Assembly: GCA_024643255.1 (NCBI GenBank)
Contig: JAHENF010000007.1
Location: forward strand, 35,089-99,088
DNA from: Ilumatobacteraceae bacterium
Lineage (GTDB): Bacteria; Actinomycetota; Acidimicrobiia; Acidimicrobiales; Ilumatobacteraceae
DNA length: 64,000 nucleotides
Reading direction: 5' to 3'
Part shown: positions 16,399-25,121 of the stretch, piece after piece
Layout of the letters: every line of letters begins with the position of its first letter
Numbering within the stretch: position 1 is the stretch's first letter
Translations under genes and position numbers: made by a program
The notes under the pieces: model-generated
Databases searched by the model: none
What the model was told of the DNA's origin: nothing
What the model saw: the letters and a program-made list of their open reading frames with translations, nothing else

Positions 16399-17094
16399 AT
16401 GGGCCCTCGTCGACTGCTCGTCACGGGCGTCGTGCTCGCCGGCCTCATCGGGGCCGGATGCGGGAGCGACAGCGCTGCCGCCCCCGAAGGATCCACCGTC
16501 GGCACGTCATCGGTGACCGTCGCCGCGCCCGAGTCGAGCGCCGACTGCCCGCCGGTCGAAGGGGCCACCACCAAGACCCAGCAGTTCGACGCCGCTCCAC
16601 CCGAGTGCCTGGTTGCCGGAGTCACCTACGAAGCGATCGTCACCACGAACAAGGGCGAGTTCACGATCGCGCTCGATCCCGCGTCCGCTCCGGTCGCGAC
16701 GAACAACTTCGTGTTCCTCGCCCGCAACCAGTATTACGACGACACCGTGTGCCATCGGATCCTGCCGAACTTCGTCGTGCAGTGCGGGGATCCGACCGGA
16801 ACCGGCACCGGCGGACCCGGCTACACGATCGTCGACGAACCGCCGGCGCCGGGCAAGTACCAGATCGGTTCGATCGCGATGGCCAAGACGGTGCAGCCCG
16901 ACAGTGCGGGCAGCCAGTTCTTCATCATCTCGGGTTCCGACGGAGCAGCGTTGCCGCCTGACTATGCCCTGTTCGGCCTGGTGACCGACGGACTGGACAC
17001 CACCGTCGCCGCGATGGCCGCCGCCGGCACACCCGGCGAAGGCGTCCCGTCCGAGCCGATCCAGATCCAGTCGATCCGCATCGTCGAACGCTGA
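16399..17094 (+). CDS. Cyclophilin-type peptidyl-prolyl isomerase, probable lipoprotein
   Basis: Catalyses cis-trans isomerisation of prolyl bonds outside the membrane. A signal peptide ends in a lipobox-like IGAGC (Cys near residue 21), then a Ser/Thr/Ala linker, then the cyclophilin domain from about residue 75. Present are the catalytic region CHRILPNFVVQCGDPTGTGTGGPG, the substrate-groove SAGSQFFIISG, and ALFGLVTDGLD. The -3 residue of the lipobox is a weak fit, so an uncleaved anchor is possible. It starts one base after the stop of the small membrane protein. It is convergent with mrpG. Confidence 0.92.
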   Translation: MGPRRLLVTGVVLAGLIGAGCGSDSAAAPEGSTVGTSSVTVAAPESSADCPPVEGATTKTQQFDAAPPECLVAGVTYEAIVTTNKGEFTIALDPASAPVATNNFVFLARNQYYDDTVCHRILPNFVVQCGDPTGTGTGGPGYTIVDEPPAPGKYQIGSIAMAKTVQPDSAGSQFFIISGSDGAALPPDYALFGLVTDGLDTTVAAMAAAGTPGEGVPSEPIQIQSIRIVER

Positions 17095-17121
17095 CCGTCA
17101 CACGGTGGTGCGTGAAGGGTT

Positions 17122-17448
17122 TCAGGCGCCGGAGCGCTCATCGCGGGTGAGTTCGTCGACGTCGTCGACGGGGATCGTGAGCTGACGCCGTGACGCCCGG
17201 CTGAGCGCGTGGGCGCCGACCGGCGACGACAGCAACTGGAGCATGACCACCAACGCGAGCGTGGTCGCCGCGAGCAGGGTGCCGATCTCGATCGCCGCGC
17301 CGATCGCCACCAGGATGAGTGCGAGCGTCGGCGCTTTCGCCGCCGCATGCATCCGGGAGAACAGGTCACCGAAACGCACGACACCGATGCCGCCGATCAT
17401 CGCCAACGCCGAGCCGAGGATCAGCAACACCTCCGCGAACGTGTCCAT
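17122..17448 (-). CDS. mrpG: Na+/H+ antiporter subunit G
   Basis: Small subunit of the Mrp (CPA3) cation/proton antiporter complex. 108 residues with three helices and the family motif FxRMHAAAKAPTLALILVAIGAAI. A longer open frame exists, but ATG 17448 shares its A with the mrpF stop (TGATG), the expected coupling. The C-terminal 25 residues are charged and cytoplasmic. It is the last gene of the mrp operon. Confidence 0.93.
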   Translation of the reverse strand: MDTFAEVLLILGSALAMIGGIGVVRFGDLFSRMHAAAKAPTLALILVAIGAAIEIGTLLAATTLALVVMLQLLSSPVGAHALSRASRRQLTIPVDDVDELTRDERSGA

Positions 17449-17702
17449 CAATTGCCCCTCCGCTCGATGAAGCGCGCCAGCGCGGCGGTACCGACGAAGC
17501 CCACGAAGACCGCGACGAGCACCGTCTCGATGGTGATGCTGCCGTTGTCCGAGCGCGCCGCCGCCACGATGATGCCGATCACGATCACCGACAACAGGCC
17601 GTCGAGACCCACCACCCGGTCGGGTAGATCGGGTCCACGCACGAGCCGATAGACGAACCCGGCGGCACCGATCGACAGCATGATCATCGCCACGACGTTC
17701 AT
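17448..17702 (-). CDS. mrpF: Na+/H+ antiporter subunit F
   Basis: 84 residues, three helices, with the MrpF pattern RLVRGPDLPDRVVGLDGLLSVIVIGIIV at 19-46. The ATG overlaps the mrpE stop in ATGA. It acts only as part of the seven-subunit membrane complex. Confidence 0.94.
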   Translation of the reverse strand: MNVVAMIMLSIGAAGFVYRLVRGPDLPDRVVGLDGLLSVIVIGIIVAAARSDNGSITIETVLVAVFVGFVGTAALARFIERRGN

Positions 17703-18265
17703 GACACGTCCTCCCGTACTGCTCGTGCGGCCAGCACGTCATCGAGATCCGTCCGCTGCTGCCTGCTGCCGAACGCACGGACCGCCAGACGTTCGAGCAC
17801 CAACACGTCGGCGCGGACCGATTCGACATCGGTGAACTGCAACACGTGCACGTAGATCACCGCGGGTGTGCCGTCGTCGGATTCGTGGACGTCGACGGTC
17901 AGCGTGCCGGGGGTCAAGGTGACCGCGTTCGCGACCAACGTGACGATGCCCTCCGAGTCGACGTGCATCGGGATGGCCACGATCGCCGTGTGGACATTCG
18001 GTCGCGGGCTGATGACGGTCCAGGCGACCTGCAGATTCGACTTCACCAACTGCACCGAGAAGTAGCCGACGAACACCAGAGCCGACAGCGGATGGAACGC
18101 CGTCAGTTGCATCCCGTGCACGTCGGCGGGACGACCGATCCACACCACGAACAGTGCGATGGCGACACCTGCAACGAGGCTGGCCAGACCGAAGTCGCCC
18201 CACAGGAGCGCCCACACGAGCGCGAGCCAGATGACGAGCACCGGGAGGCGCAGCACCGTCGTCAT
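17699..18265 (-). CDS. mrpE: Na+/H+ antiporter subunit E
   Basis: 188 residues. Two or three N-terminal helices (VIWLALVWALLWGDFGLASLVAGVAIALFVVW) are followed by a cytoplasmic alpha/beta domain with the MrpE signature AIVAIPMHVDSEGIVTLVANAVTLTPGTLTVDV. The ATG overlaps the mrpD stop. The C-terminus is about 30 residues longer than the conserved part and Arg/Asp-rich. Confidence 0.94.
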   Translation of the reverse strand: MTTVLRLPVLVIWLALVWALLWGDFGLASLVAGVAIALFVVWIGRPADVHGMQLTAFHPLSALVFVGYFSVQLVKSNLQVAWTVISPRPNVHTAIVAIPMHVDSEGIVTLVANAVTLTPGTLTVDVHESDDGTPAVIYVHVLQFTDVESVRADVLVLERLAVRAFGSRQQRTDLDDVLAARAVREDVS

Positions 18266-19764
18266 GGCGCGTCACTTCCGAGCACGGACTCGATGTACCG
18301 CTGCGGCGCGAGGAGGTCGGCCGCGGTGCGTTCGGCATAGTTGTAGAGCGGTCCGGCGAAGACCATCAGTGCCACCGAGAGCGCGACCACGACCGAGGCC
18401 GACGCGGTCATCAGCCGCGGGACCCGACTCTCTTCCGAGGCGATCCATGCGACGATCGCCGGATCTTCCGGCTCACCCCAGAACACGTTCGACCAGATGC
18501 GGACCATGACGTACACGGTCAACAGACTGACGAGCAGGCTCACGCCGACGATCAACCAGTCCTGGGAGTCGATGCCGGCGCTGACCAACGCGAACTTGCC
18601 CACGAACCCCGAGAACGGTGGTAGGCCGGCGATGCTCAGTGCGGGCAGCGCGAACAACACCGCGATGACCGGCGCACTTCGCACGAGCCCACCGACCCTC
18701 GACAGACGATCGGACCCGGAACGACGCTCGACCAGACCGGCGACGAGGAACAGCGCGGTCTTCACGATGATGTGGTGCACGACGTAGAACACCGCTCCGG
18801 CGACGCCCGCGAGCGTGAAGAGCGCGAGGCCGAAGATCATGTAGCCGATGTGACTCACGATGTGGAACGACAGCATGCGCCGCAGATCGTCCTGGGCGAG
18901 TGCGCCGAGCACGCCGACGATCATCGTCAGGCCGGCGAGCACCAGCAGCAGCGTGCCCTGTCTGGCGTCGGGCGGGAACATCAACGTCTGGGTGCGGATG
19001 ATCGCGTACACCCCGACCTTGGTGAGCAATCCGGCGAACACCGCCGTGATGGCTCCCGAGGCCGTCGGATAGCTGTCCGGAAGCCAGAAGAAGAGCGGGA
19101 AGAGCCCCGCCTTGATGCCGAACACCAGGATCAACAACAGCGAGAACCCGGTGGCGACACCGGGCGGGAGTTCGGGCATACGTTCGGCGAGTTGCGCCAT
19201 GTTGACCGTGCCGGTGGCGGCGTAGATCACCGCCAACGCCGTGACGAAGAAGGTCGAGGCGATCAGGCTGATGACGACGTACGACATGCCGGCGCGCACC
19301 TGGTCGGGACGGCCCCCGAGCGTGAGGAGCACATAGCTCGCGACGAGCATCATCTCGAACGCGACGAAGAGGTTGAAGAGGTCGCCCGTGATGAAGCTCG
19401 CCGAAACGCCGGCCGCGAGCACGAGGTACACCGGGTTGAACGCGGCGTACCGCGACTCCTCGGCCTTCTGGCCGATGGCGTACACCATCACGGCGAGCAA
19501 CATCAGCGACGACACCACCAGCATCACGGCGGAGAGTCGGTCGACCGCGAGCGTGATGCCGAGCGGCACCGGCCATCCGCCGGCCTGCATCACCACCATG
19601 TCGCGGTCGTCGACACGCACGAACAGGGTGATCGCCACGATCATGTTGCACGTCAGCGCCGAGAGGCTCACGATGCGCTGGATCCAGCGCGCCCGTGCCG
19701 CGATCACGCACAGCGATGCACCGAGGAGCGGCACGATGATCGGGAGCGGGATCAAGGCGTTCAC
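18262..19764 (-). CDS. mrpD: Na+/H+ antiporter subunit D
   Basis: 500 residues, about 14 helices of the proton-pumping NADH dehydrogenase/Mrp (ND4/ND5) family. The conserved helix-7/8 block is FGIKAGLFPLFFWLPDSYPTASGAITAVFAGLLTKVGVY, with the proton-channel lysine in FGIKAG; HIVSHIGYMIFGLAL is also clear. GTG 19764 overlaps the mrpC stop (GTGA); the open frame further upstream is arginine-rich shadow sequence inside mrpC. Confidence 0.95.
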   Translation of the reverse strand: MNALIPLPIIVPLLGASLCVIAARARWIQRIVSLSALTCNMIVAITLFVRVDDRDMVVMQAGGWPVPLGITLAVDRLSAVMLVVSSLMLLAVMVYAIGQKAEESRYAAFNPVYLVLAAGVSASFITGDLFNLFVAFEMMLVASYVLLTLGGRPDQVRAGMSYVVISLIASTFFVTALAVIYAATGTVNMAQLAERMPELPPGVATGFSLLLILVFGIKAGLFPLFFWLPDSYPTASGAITAVFAGLLTKVGVYAIIRTQTLMFPPDARQGTLLLVLAGLTMIVGVLGALAQDDLRRMLSFHIVSHIGYMIFGLALFTLAGVAGAVFYVVHHIIVKTALFLVAGLVERRSGSDRLSRVGGLVRSAPVIAVLFALPALSIAGLPPFSGFVGKFALVSAGIDSQDWLIVGVSLLVSLLTVYVMVRIWSNVFWGEPEDPAIVAWIASEESRVPRLMTASASVVVALSVALMVFAGPLYNYAERTAADLLAPQRYIESVLGSDAP

Positions 19765-20180
19765 CGCCGACCCTCCTCGACGGCCTGGTCGCGCTCGGCG
19801 AGTTCTTCTTCGGCGATCGCCTGGTCGGTCTCGTGTCGCCGGGCGATGAAGCGATCCTCGACGTCGTCCTCGACGACGTCGTCGTGGGTGATGCGCCAAC
19901 TGCGGAAGCCGAGCGCCAGCAGGAACGCCGTCACACCGAACGTGATCACGATCGAAGTGAGCACGAGCGCCTGCGGCAGCGGGTCGGCGAACTCCGACGG
20001 ATCGGCCGTGTCGATGATCGGCGACACCCCGCCGTCACCACCGGACATCAGCAGCAAGATGTTCGATCCGTGCCCCACGAGTCCGACACCGATCAGGATT
20101 CGCGACAGGCGACGCTGCAACAGCATCCAGGTTCCCGTCGCGAAGAGAAACGCCGCCGCGAACGCCAGGAGCACGCTCAT
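19761..20180 (-). CDS. mrpC: Na+/H+ antiporter subunit C
   Basis: 139 residues, homologous to NuoK/MnhC: three helices with RRLSRILIGVGLVGHGSNILLL and PQALVLTSIVITFGVTAFLLAL. The cytoplasmic tail of about 40 residues is unusually acidic and basic by turns (DDVVEDDVEDRFIARRHE). ATGA overlap with mrpB. Confidence 0.95.
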   Translation of the reverse strand: MSVLLAFAAAFLFATGTWMLLQRRLSRILIGVGLVGHGSNILLLMSGGDGGVSPIIDTADPSEFADPLPQALVLTSIVITFGVTAFLLALGFRSWRITHDDVVEDDVEDRFIARRHETDQAIAEEELAERDQAVEEGRR

Positions 20181-20716
20181 GGCTTCGACCTGATCTTCAA
20201 CGCCGGCGACGGCGCGTCGCTGCCGTCATCGGCCGCGCCTGGCGCATCCGGAACGTCCTCACCGAACGCGGCGAAGGCCATCAGGATCAGACCGATGACG
20301 ATCAGGTCGACGCCGATGTCGAACGGGAGTGCACTCGTCACCTTGACCTTGTCGAAGATCGGGAGGTGGAACGTCGTGTCGCCGTGTTCGAGGATCGAAC
20401 CACCGAGGACGACGGGGACGAACGCCGTCGAGGCCGACATCAGCAATCCGAGGCCCAGGAACAGATGCGGGGGAAGACGGAACGTCGAGCGCACTGCCTG
20501 CGCGCCACCCGACACGTACCGCAGCGCGAGGGCCCCACCGACGACGAGACCGCCGACGAACCCTCCACCGGGCCGGTTGTGACCGGCGAGCAGGAAGTAC
20601 ATCGCGAGCACGAGAATCGACGGGTACAACACCTTCATCGAGGTGTCGAGCAGCATCATCCGACGGCTGCGCGCCAATGTGCCGTGCGACGCGGGGGCGT
20701 TCGAGGGTTCGCTCAT
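20177..20716 (-). CDS. mrpB: Na+/H+ antiporter subunit B
   Basis: 179 residues with four helices and the MrpB core LLAGHNRPGGGFVGGLVVGGALALRYV. The C-terminal tail is hydrophilic. The start overlaps the mrpA stop (ATGA). In this operon MrpB is a separate polypeptide; the MrpA C-terminus carries the additional MrpB-like helices as usual. Confidence 0.94.
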   Translation of the reverse strand: MSEPSNAPASHGTLARSRRMMLLDTSMKVLYPSILVLAMYFLLAGHNRPGGGFVGGLVVGGALALRYVSGGAQAVRSTFRLPPHLFLGLGLLMSASTAFVPVVLGGSILEHGDTTFHLPIFDKVKVTSALPFDIGVDLIVIGLILMAFAAFGEDVPDAPGAADDGSDAPSPALKIRSKP

Positions 20717-23097
20717 CGCAGCGGCTCCGGCAGGGCCGGTTCGTCGCCGGCATCGAGGATCTCCTCGAAGACGGGAGCGTGGTCGTCGCTGCGCCGCCGA
20801 CCGGGCCGGGCAAGGCTGACGGCGCCGATCGCCGCGACCAACAACACCGTGATCTCACCCATCGTGTCCCAGCCGCGGAAGTCGACCAGGATCACGTTGA
20901 CGACGTTGTGACCCTTGCCCTTCGGCAGCGACTGCTCGACCATGACCTCCGACATCGACGGTTCGTCGACGCTCGAGCGGGCGTTGCCGGCCGACAAGGC
21001 GAAGATGAAGATGCCCACGCCGACGGCAGCGGCCACGGCGATGCGCATCGGCGCGGCGATCGAGGGCGCCCGGTGCCGCCACGACCGGGGCAGGAACCGC
21101 AGGACGAGGACGAACAGCACGGTGCTGAGCGTCTCGATCGAGAACTGGGTGAGGGCCAGATCGGGCGCGCCGCGAGCGACGTACAGTCCGGCCATCGCAT
21201 ATCCGACGGCGCCGAGCATCAGCGCCGCCGCGATGCGATGGCGCACGATCGACGCCCCGAGTGCTGCAGCCACCATCACCGCGACCAGCACGACGTGCGC
21301 CGGCTCCTCGACCCACTGTGGCAGTGGTCCGATCTCCGTGGCGAAGGCCGCTGCCGGCACCAGGGTGACCGTCAGGATGATGATCGCGATGTAGATCGGC
21401 AACGATCCGTTCTGCACGGTCGCGGTGACCCGGTTGGCGACGGCCGAGATGCCCCGCAACACACCCAGGTAACCCTGCTCGCCCGAGGGGATGGGCCGGA
21501 TCACTTCGCTCGCGCGCCGTTGGACACCGGTGACACGTGTCCGCAACACCGTCAGCAGCACGCCGCACACGATGATGACGACGGAGAGCAGGAGCGCGGT
21601 GTTGAACCCGGCGAAGAGATGGAGTGCCTTGGGTTCCGATGCCGGGTAGAGCGCCGTGGTGGCACCCTCGACCAGATCGTCGAGCAGTCCTGGCACGATG
21701 CCGAACACGATGGTCGCGACGGCGAGCACGACCGACGGCCCGACGAAGACGGCGCCCGGTGCGTGCGCCGTGCGCGACACGACCGGGCGATCGACGTCAC
21801 CGAATGCACCGAACACACCGAGCACGAAGCGTGCCGAGTAGGCGAACGTCAGGATCGATGCCAGGACGATCACGACCAGCACCGCCGTCGCGCCGGCGAA
21901 GTCACCGTGTTCGAGATACCCGTCGAGCGCCTTCTCCTTCGCGACGAATCCGAACAGCGGCGGGATACCGGCCATCGACGCCGCACTGACGACCGCCACC
22001 ACCTGTACGAGTCGCCACGAGGGTCCGAAGCCGTGCAGTTCGGTGATGTCGCGCGTGCCGGTCTCGTGGTCGATGATGCCGACCACCATGAACAACGCCG
22101 CCTTGAACGCCGCGTGGGCGAGGATCAGCACGAGTCCGGCTTCGGCGATGTGGTACTCGCCGACACCGAGCAGCAGCATCATGAAGCCGAGTTGGCTGAC
22201 GGTGCCGTAGGCGAGCAGGAGCTTGAGGTCGGTCTGGCGAAGCGCCCGGAGCCCTCCGATCGACATCGTCGATGCGCCGATCACCATCACCACGAGACGC
22301 CAACTGCCCGTCATCGCGAACATCGGTGCAAGACGGGCGACGAGATAGACGCCGGCCTTGACCATCGTCGCCGAATGCAGATACGCGCTCACCGGTGTCG
22401 GCGCCACCATCGCGGCCGGCAGCCAGCTGCTGAACGGTGCTTGCGCCGACTTGGTGAACGCCCCGATCAACACCAGGACGATCCCGGCGTTGACCGCGCC
22501 TCCGGTCGGCGGGTCGGCGAGCAGCTCCGACATCCGGTACGTACCGCCGGCCTGTCCGATGATGATCAGGCCTGCGAGGAGCACCAGGCCGCCGGCGCCG
22601 GTGATGAAGATCGCCTGCATCGACGCCGCCCGAGCACGGGGATTGGTGTCGTCGTTGCCGATCAGGAGGTACGAGGTGACCGAGGTGAGCTCCCAGAAGA
22701 TGAACAGGGCGATCAGCTGGTCGGACAGGACGACGCCCAACATCGCTCCCGCGAACAGCACGAGCACGCCGGCGAGTCGGGCCAAGCCCGGCTTGTCGTG
22801 GCTGAAGTACCCCATCGAATAGATGCAGATCAGCAGGCCGATGCCGGAGATCACCGCGACCATCAGCAGCGCGAATGCGTCGAGGCGCATGTCGATGTCG
22901 ATGCCCAGCTGCGGGATCCAGGCGAACGATTCCGTGACCGGATCGCCGTCGAGCACACCCGGGGCCTTCGCGGCGGCCCACAACAACGTCACCAGCGGAG
23001 CGATCGCAGCCACCAGGAACGCCCGCCGGCCCAGCATCTTGCCGGCGGCAACGATCGCGATGCCGATGACGAGGTGGAGGAGAAGGAGGAAGAACAT
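20713..23097 (-). CDS. mrpA: Na+/H+ antiporter subunit A
   Basis: 794 residues, the large subunit. It has an ND5-like channel part (residues about 1-480: SMGYFSHDKPGLARL, LFIFWELTSVTSYLLIG, FTKSAQAPFSSWLPAAMVAPTPVSAYLHSATMVKAGVYL, GTVSQLGFMMLLLG) and a C-terminal part related to subunit B (LGAVGYAMAGLYVARGAPDLALTQFSIETLSTVLF). It is complete. It heads a seven-gene operon whose every junction overlaps. The complex exchanges Na+ (and other monovalent cations) for H+, giving pH and salt tolerance; that would suit a saline habitat. Confidence 0.96.
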   Translation of the reverse strand: MFFLLLLHLVIGIAIVAAGKMLGRRAFLVAAIAPLVTLLWAAAKAPGVLDGDPVTESFAWIPQLGIDIDMRLDAFALLMVAVISGIGLLICIYSMGYFSHDKPGLARLAGVLVLFAGAMLGVVLSDQLIALFIFWELTSVTSYLLIGNDDTNPRARAASMQAIFITGAGGLVLLAGLIIIGQAGGTYRMSELLADPPTGGAVNAGIVLVLIGAFTKSAQAPFSSWLPAAMVAPTPVSAYLHSATMVKAGVYLVARLAPMFAMTGSWRLVVMVIGASTMSIGGLRALRQTDLKLLLAYGTVSQLGFMMLLLGVGEYHIAEAGLVLILAHAAFKAALFMVVGIIDHETGTRDITELHGFGPSWRLVQVVAVVSAASMAGIPPLFGFVAKEKALDGYLEHGDFAGATAVLVVIVLASILTFAYSARFVLGVFGAFGDVDRPVVSRTAHAPGAVFVGPSVVLAVATIVFGIVPGLLDDLVEGATTALYPASEPKALHLFAGFNTALLLSVVIIVCGVLLTVLRTRVTGVQRRASEVIRPIPSGEQGYLGVLRGISAVANRVTATVQNGSLPIYIAIIILTVTLVPAAAFATEIGPLPQWVEEPAHVVLVAVMVAAALGASIVRHRIAAALMLGAVGYAMAGLYVARGAPDLALTQFSIETLSTVLFVLVLRFLPRSWRHRAPSIAAPMRIAVAAAVGVGIFIFALSAGNARSSVDEPSMSEVMVEQSLPKGKGHNVVNVILVDFRGWDTMGEITVLLVAAIGAVSLARPGRRRSDDHAPVFEEILDAGDEPALPEPLR

Positions 23098-23251
23098 TCG
23101 CGATGGCGGGCGAGGCCACGTGACCCCGCGAATGCCGTGACGTTAGGTGGCGCGGACGACGACAACGCGGAATCACCCGATCCGACCGGCTGCGGCCGCG
23201 ACGCCCGCACGCCCGGAAAGCGACACTTTGGTGGGGTTACCGGTCGGTAGC

Positions 23252-23257
23252 TATCTT
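23252..23257 (+). promoter_or_regulatory. -10 hexamer of the hydroxyacyl-CoA dehydrogenase gene
   Basis: TATCTT, 6 nt before ATG 23264; an overlapping TAGCTA is 4 nt further upstream. Confidence 0.5.
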
Positions 23258-23263
23258 GCGCGT

Positions 23264-24115
23264 ATGGGAAACATCCGCACTGTGGGAGTCATCGGGTCGG
23301 GGATCATGGGGTCCGGGCTCGCCGAGGTCGCCTCGCGGGCCGGATTCGACGTCGTCGTTCGATCGCGGACCCAGGCGGGTGCCGACGCCGTGTTGCACGG
23401 CATCGATGCCGGGCTGACCAAGCAGGTCGCCCGCGAACGCCTCACCGACGACGAACGCCACGCGATCCTCAGTCGCATCACCGTCACCGATGATCTGCAC
23501 AAGCTCCACGACTGTGAGTTGGTCATCGAGAGCGTCGTCGAGGACATGGAGGTCAAGCGCGATCTGTTCCAGAAGCTCGACCGCATCGTCAAGCCCGAGG
23601 CGATCATCGCGACGAACACGTCCACGCTCGCCGTCGTCGAGTTGGCGATGGTGACCGAGCGCCCCGACCAGGTCTGTGGCATCCACTTCTTCAATCCGGC
23701 GCCGATGATGAAGCTCGTCGAGATCATCCGCCCGCTCACCGCGTCCGACGAGACGATCGAGACCGCGGTCGAGTTCGCAACGACGTGCGGCAAGGATGCG
23801 GTGCAGGTCCAGGACCGTGCCGGGTTCATCGTCAACGCGCTCCTGTTCCCGTACCTCAACAATGCCATCCGCATGTGGGAACAGGGCACCGCGTCGATGG
23901 ACGACATCGACACCGCCATGATGGGTGGCTGCAACTTCCCGATGGGTCCGTTCGCCCTGCTCGATCTCGTCGGCCTCGACACCTCGCTGGCCATCCTCGA
24001 TGCGCTGTACGACGAGTTCCGTGATCCGAACTTCGCCGCGGCCCCGGTGCTGCGCCGCATGGTCGCCGCCGGCCAGTTGGGCCGCAAGACCAAGCAAGGC
24101 TTTCGCACCTACTGA
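23264..24115 (+). CDS. 3-hydroxybutyryl-CoA dehydrogenase family
   Basis: NAD(P)-dependent oxidation or reduction of a 3-hydroxyacyl-CoA. 283 residues, the size of the single-domain Hbd/PaaH/FadB2 type. The Rossmann motif VGVIGSGIMGSGLAEV is at 7-22. LVIESVVEDMEVK and the catalytic histidine in HFFNPAPMMKLVEI follow, then the C-terminal DRAGFIVNALLFPYLNNAI and the GFRTY end. The open frame extends upstream to 23147, but the TATCTT hexamer favours ATG 23264. It is transcribed divergently from mrpA; with MeaA nearby it may serve acyl-CoA assimilation. Confidence 0.92.
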   Translation: MGNIRTVGVIGSGIMGSGLAEVASRAGFDVVVRSRTQAGADAVLHGIDAGLTKQVARERLTDDERHAILSRITVTDDLHKLHDCELVIESVVEDMEVKRDLFQKLDRIVKPEAIIATNTSTLAVVELAMVTERPDQVCGIHFFNPAPMMKLVEIIRPLTASDETIETAVEFATTCGKDAVQVQDRAGFIVNALLFPYLNNAIRMWEQGTASMDDIDTAMMGGCNFPMGPFALLDLVGLDTSLAILDALYDEFRDPNFAAAPVLRRMVAAGQLGRKTKQGFRTY

Positions 24116-24150
24116 CCGACGGCGCTCGGCAACCGGGCCAGAATGAGCCC

Positions 24151-24834
24151 GTGAGCATCGTGAACGAACCGCCACCGTCGCGGTTCGTGATGCCGGACCC
24201 CAGCGAGATCGCTCCGGGCGAGGACCTCGTGGCCGTCGGCGCCGATCTCGAACCGGGCACACTGCTGGCCGCATATCGGGCGGGGTTGTTCCCAATGCCG
24301 GTCGACCCGTACCGGCGACGGTCGAAGATGGCCTGGTTCTCGCCCGACCCTCGAGGAATCATTCCTCTCGACGGGCTCCATGTGAGTCGATCGCTGCGCA
24401 AGAGCATGCGGCGCTTCGACGTGCGGATGGACACGCGTTTCATCGACGTCATGTGGGCCTGCGGCGACCCCGATCGACCCGGGCGCTGGATCACCAAGGC
24501 CATCGTCGAGGCGTACGGCGAACTGTTCCGCCTCGGCTGGGGGCATTCGATCGAGGTGTTCCTCGACGACGAACTCGTGGGTGGCCTCTACGGGCTGCGC
24601 ATCGAACGGTTCTTCGCGGGCGAAGCCATGTTCCACACCGCGACCGATGCGTCGAAGACGGCGCTGGTGGCGCTCGTCGACTGGTTGAACGAGACCGGGG
24701 CCGAGTTGCTCGACGTGCAGTGGGTCACCGATCACCTGGCGAGCCTCGGCGCAGTGGCACTCCCCCGCCCCGACTATCTGTCGCGCCTCAGCGCCGCCAC
24801 TGCCCCACTCCCCCAAACCCGAAATTCGGAGTGA
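24151..24834 (+). CDS. aat: Leucyl/phenylalanyl-tRNA-protein transferase
   Basis: Transfers Leu or Phe from aminoacyl-tRNA to the N-terminus of proteins that begin with Arg or Lys, marking them for ClpS/ClpAP degradation. Visible family blocks: GLFPMP, MAWFSPDPRGIIPL, SLRKSMRRFDVRMDTRF, W-T-K-A-I, GHSIEVFLDDELVGGLYGL and FAGEAMFHTATDASKTAL. Length 227 is usual. The start is GTG 24151, with CAGAAT 6 nt upstream as a weak -10. ATG start alternatives would cut the N-terminus. Confidence 0.95.
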   Translation: MSIVNEPPPSRFVMPDPSEIAPGEDLVAVGADLEPGTLLAAYRAGLFPMPVDPYRRRSKMAWFSPDPRGIIPLDGLHVSRSLRKSMRRFDVRMDTRFIDVMWACGDPDRPGRWITKAIVEAYGELFRLGWGHSIEVFLDDELVGGLYGLRIERFFAGEAMFHTATDASKTALVALVDWLNETGAELLDVQWVTDHLASLGAVALPRPDYLSRLSAATAPLPQTRNSE

Positions 24835-24857
24835 TTGTTGCGCTGCGCGCAACAATC
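24833..24857. repeat. Inverted repeat on the aat stop codon
   Basis: Perfect 11-bp arms (GATTGTTGCGC/GCGCAACAATC) around a TGC loop, beginning inside the aat TGA. It would cap the aat transcript; no T-tract follows on either strand. Confidence 0.55.
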
Positions 24858-24894
24858 GAAGCGAATTCCCGCGAGATGGGTGGGACGAGGGCCG

Positions 24895-24933
24895 AAAAAT
24901 GCAAGGAGCGGGTGGTCCGCCACCACCCGCTCC
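24895..24933 (-). terminator. Intrinsic terminator reading leftwards
   Basis: Perfect 12-bp stem 24905-24933 (GGAGCGGGTGGT, 5-nt loop), followed on the minus strand by TTGCATTTTT at 24904-24895. This is one of the two hairpin-plus-T-tract structures in this gap, and no minus-strand protein gene lies upstream of it. Confidence 0.6.
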
Positions 24934-25040
24934 GTACGCATCGCCGGCCGAATCCGCCATTCGGCCGGCGGGGGTTCCCGCCAGAGGGAAACCGCTGTGG
25001 GATCGGATCACCTTCAGGGGGAGAGGGGGTGATCCGTTCC
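24895..25040 (-). ncRNA. Candidate structured small RNA between aat and meaA
   Basis: Minus-strand order: a 12/13-bp stem 25040-25000 with a C-rich 15-nt loop (CCCTCTCCCCCTGAA); a 7-bp stem with one bulge, 24993-24973; a perfect 12-bp stem 24970-24942; and the terminator hairpin 24933-24905 with a T-tract. The last two hairpins have the identical 5-nt loop GGCGG. No coding frame of quality runs through it and no known riboswitch signature was found. The promoter is unclear. Transcription from the other strand, ending at the hairpin near 25060, is the alternative. The C-rich loop recalls actinobacterial 6C RNAs, but no run of six C is present. Confidence 0.4.
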
Positions 25041-25046
25041 GGTTGT

Positions 25047-25071
25047 CGTCCCGGTGGGACGCTTGTTTCTT
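25047..25071 (+). terminator. Intrinsic terminator reading rightwards
   Basis: 6-bp stem CGTCCC-GGT-GGGACG (25047-25061) followed by CTTGTTTCTT. It ends any plus-strand transcript from the aat side before the meaA promoter. Confidence 0.45.
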
Positions 25072-25115
25072 CGGACGCACCACGCGCTGACTTGAGGAGT
25101 TCTTCGTCGAGGTAC

Positions 25116-25121
25116 CACACT
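25116..25121 (+). promoter_or_regulatory. Possible -10 of meaA
   Basis: CACACT, 6 nt before ATG 25128; the same hexamer at the same distance precedes the oxidase gene at 38973. Confidence 0.3.

Noticed and set aside
20677..23250. 857-codon plus-strand open frame, and a similar one at 18772-20193
   Set aside because: Antisense shadows of mrpA and mrpD/mrpC, with charged low-complexity translations and no family motif.
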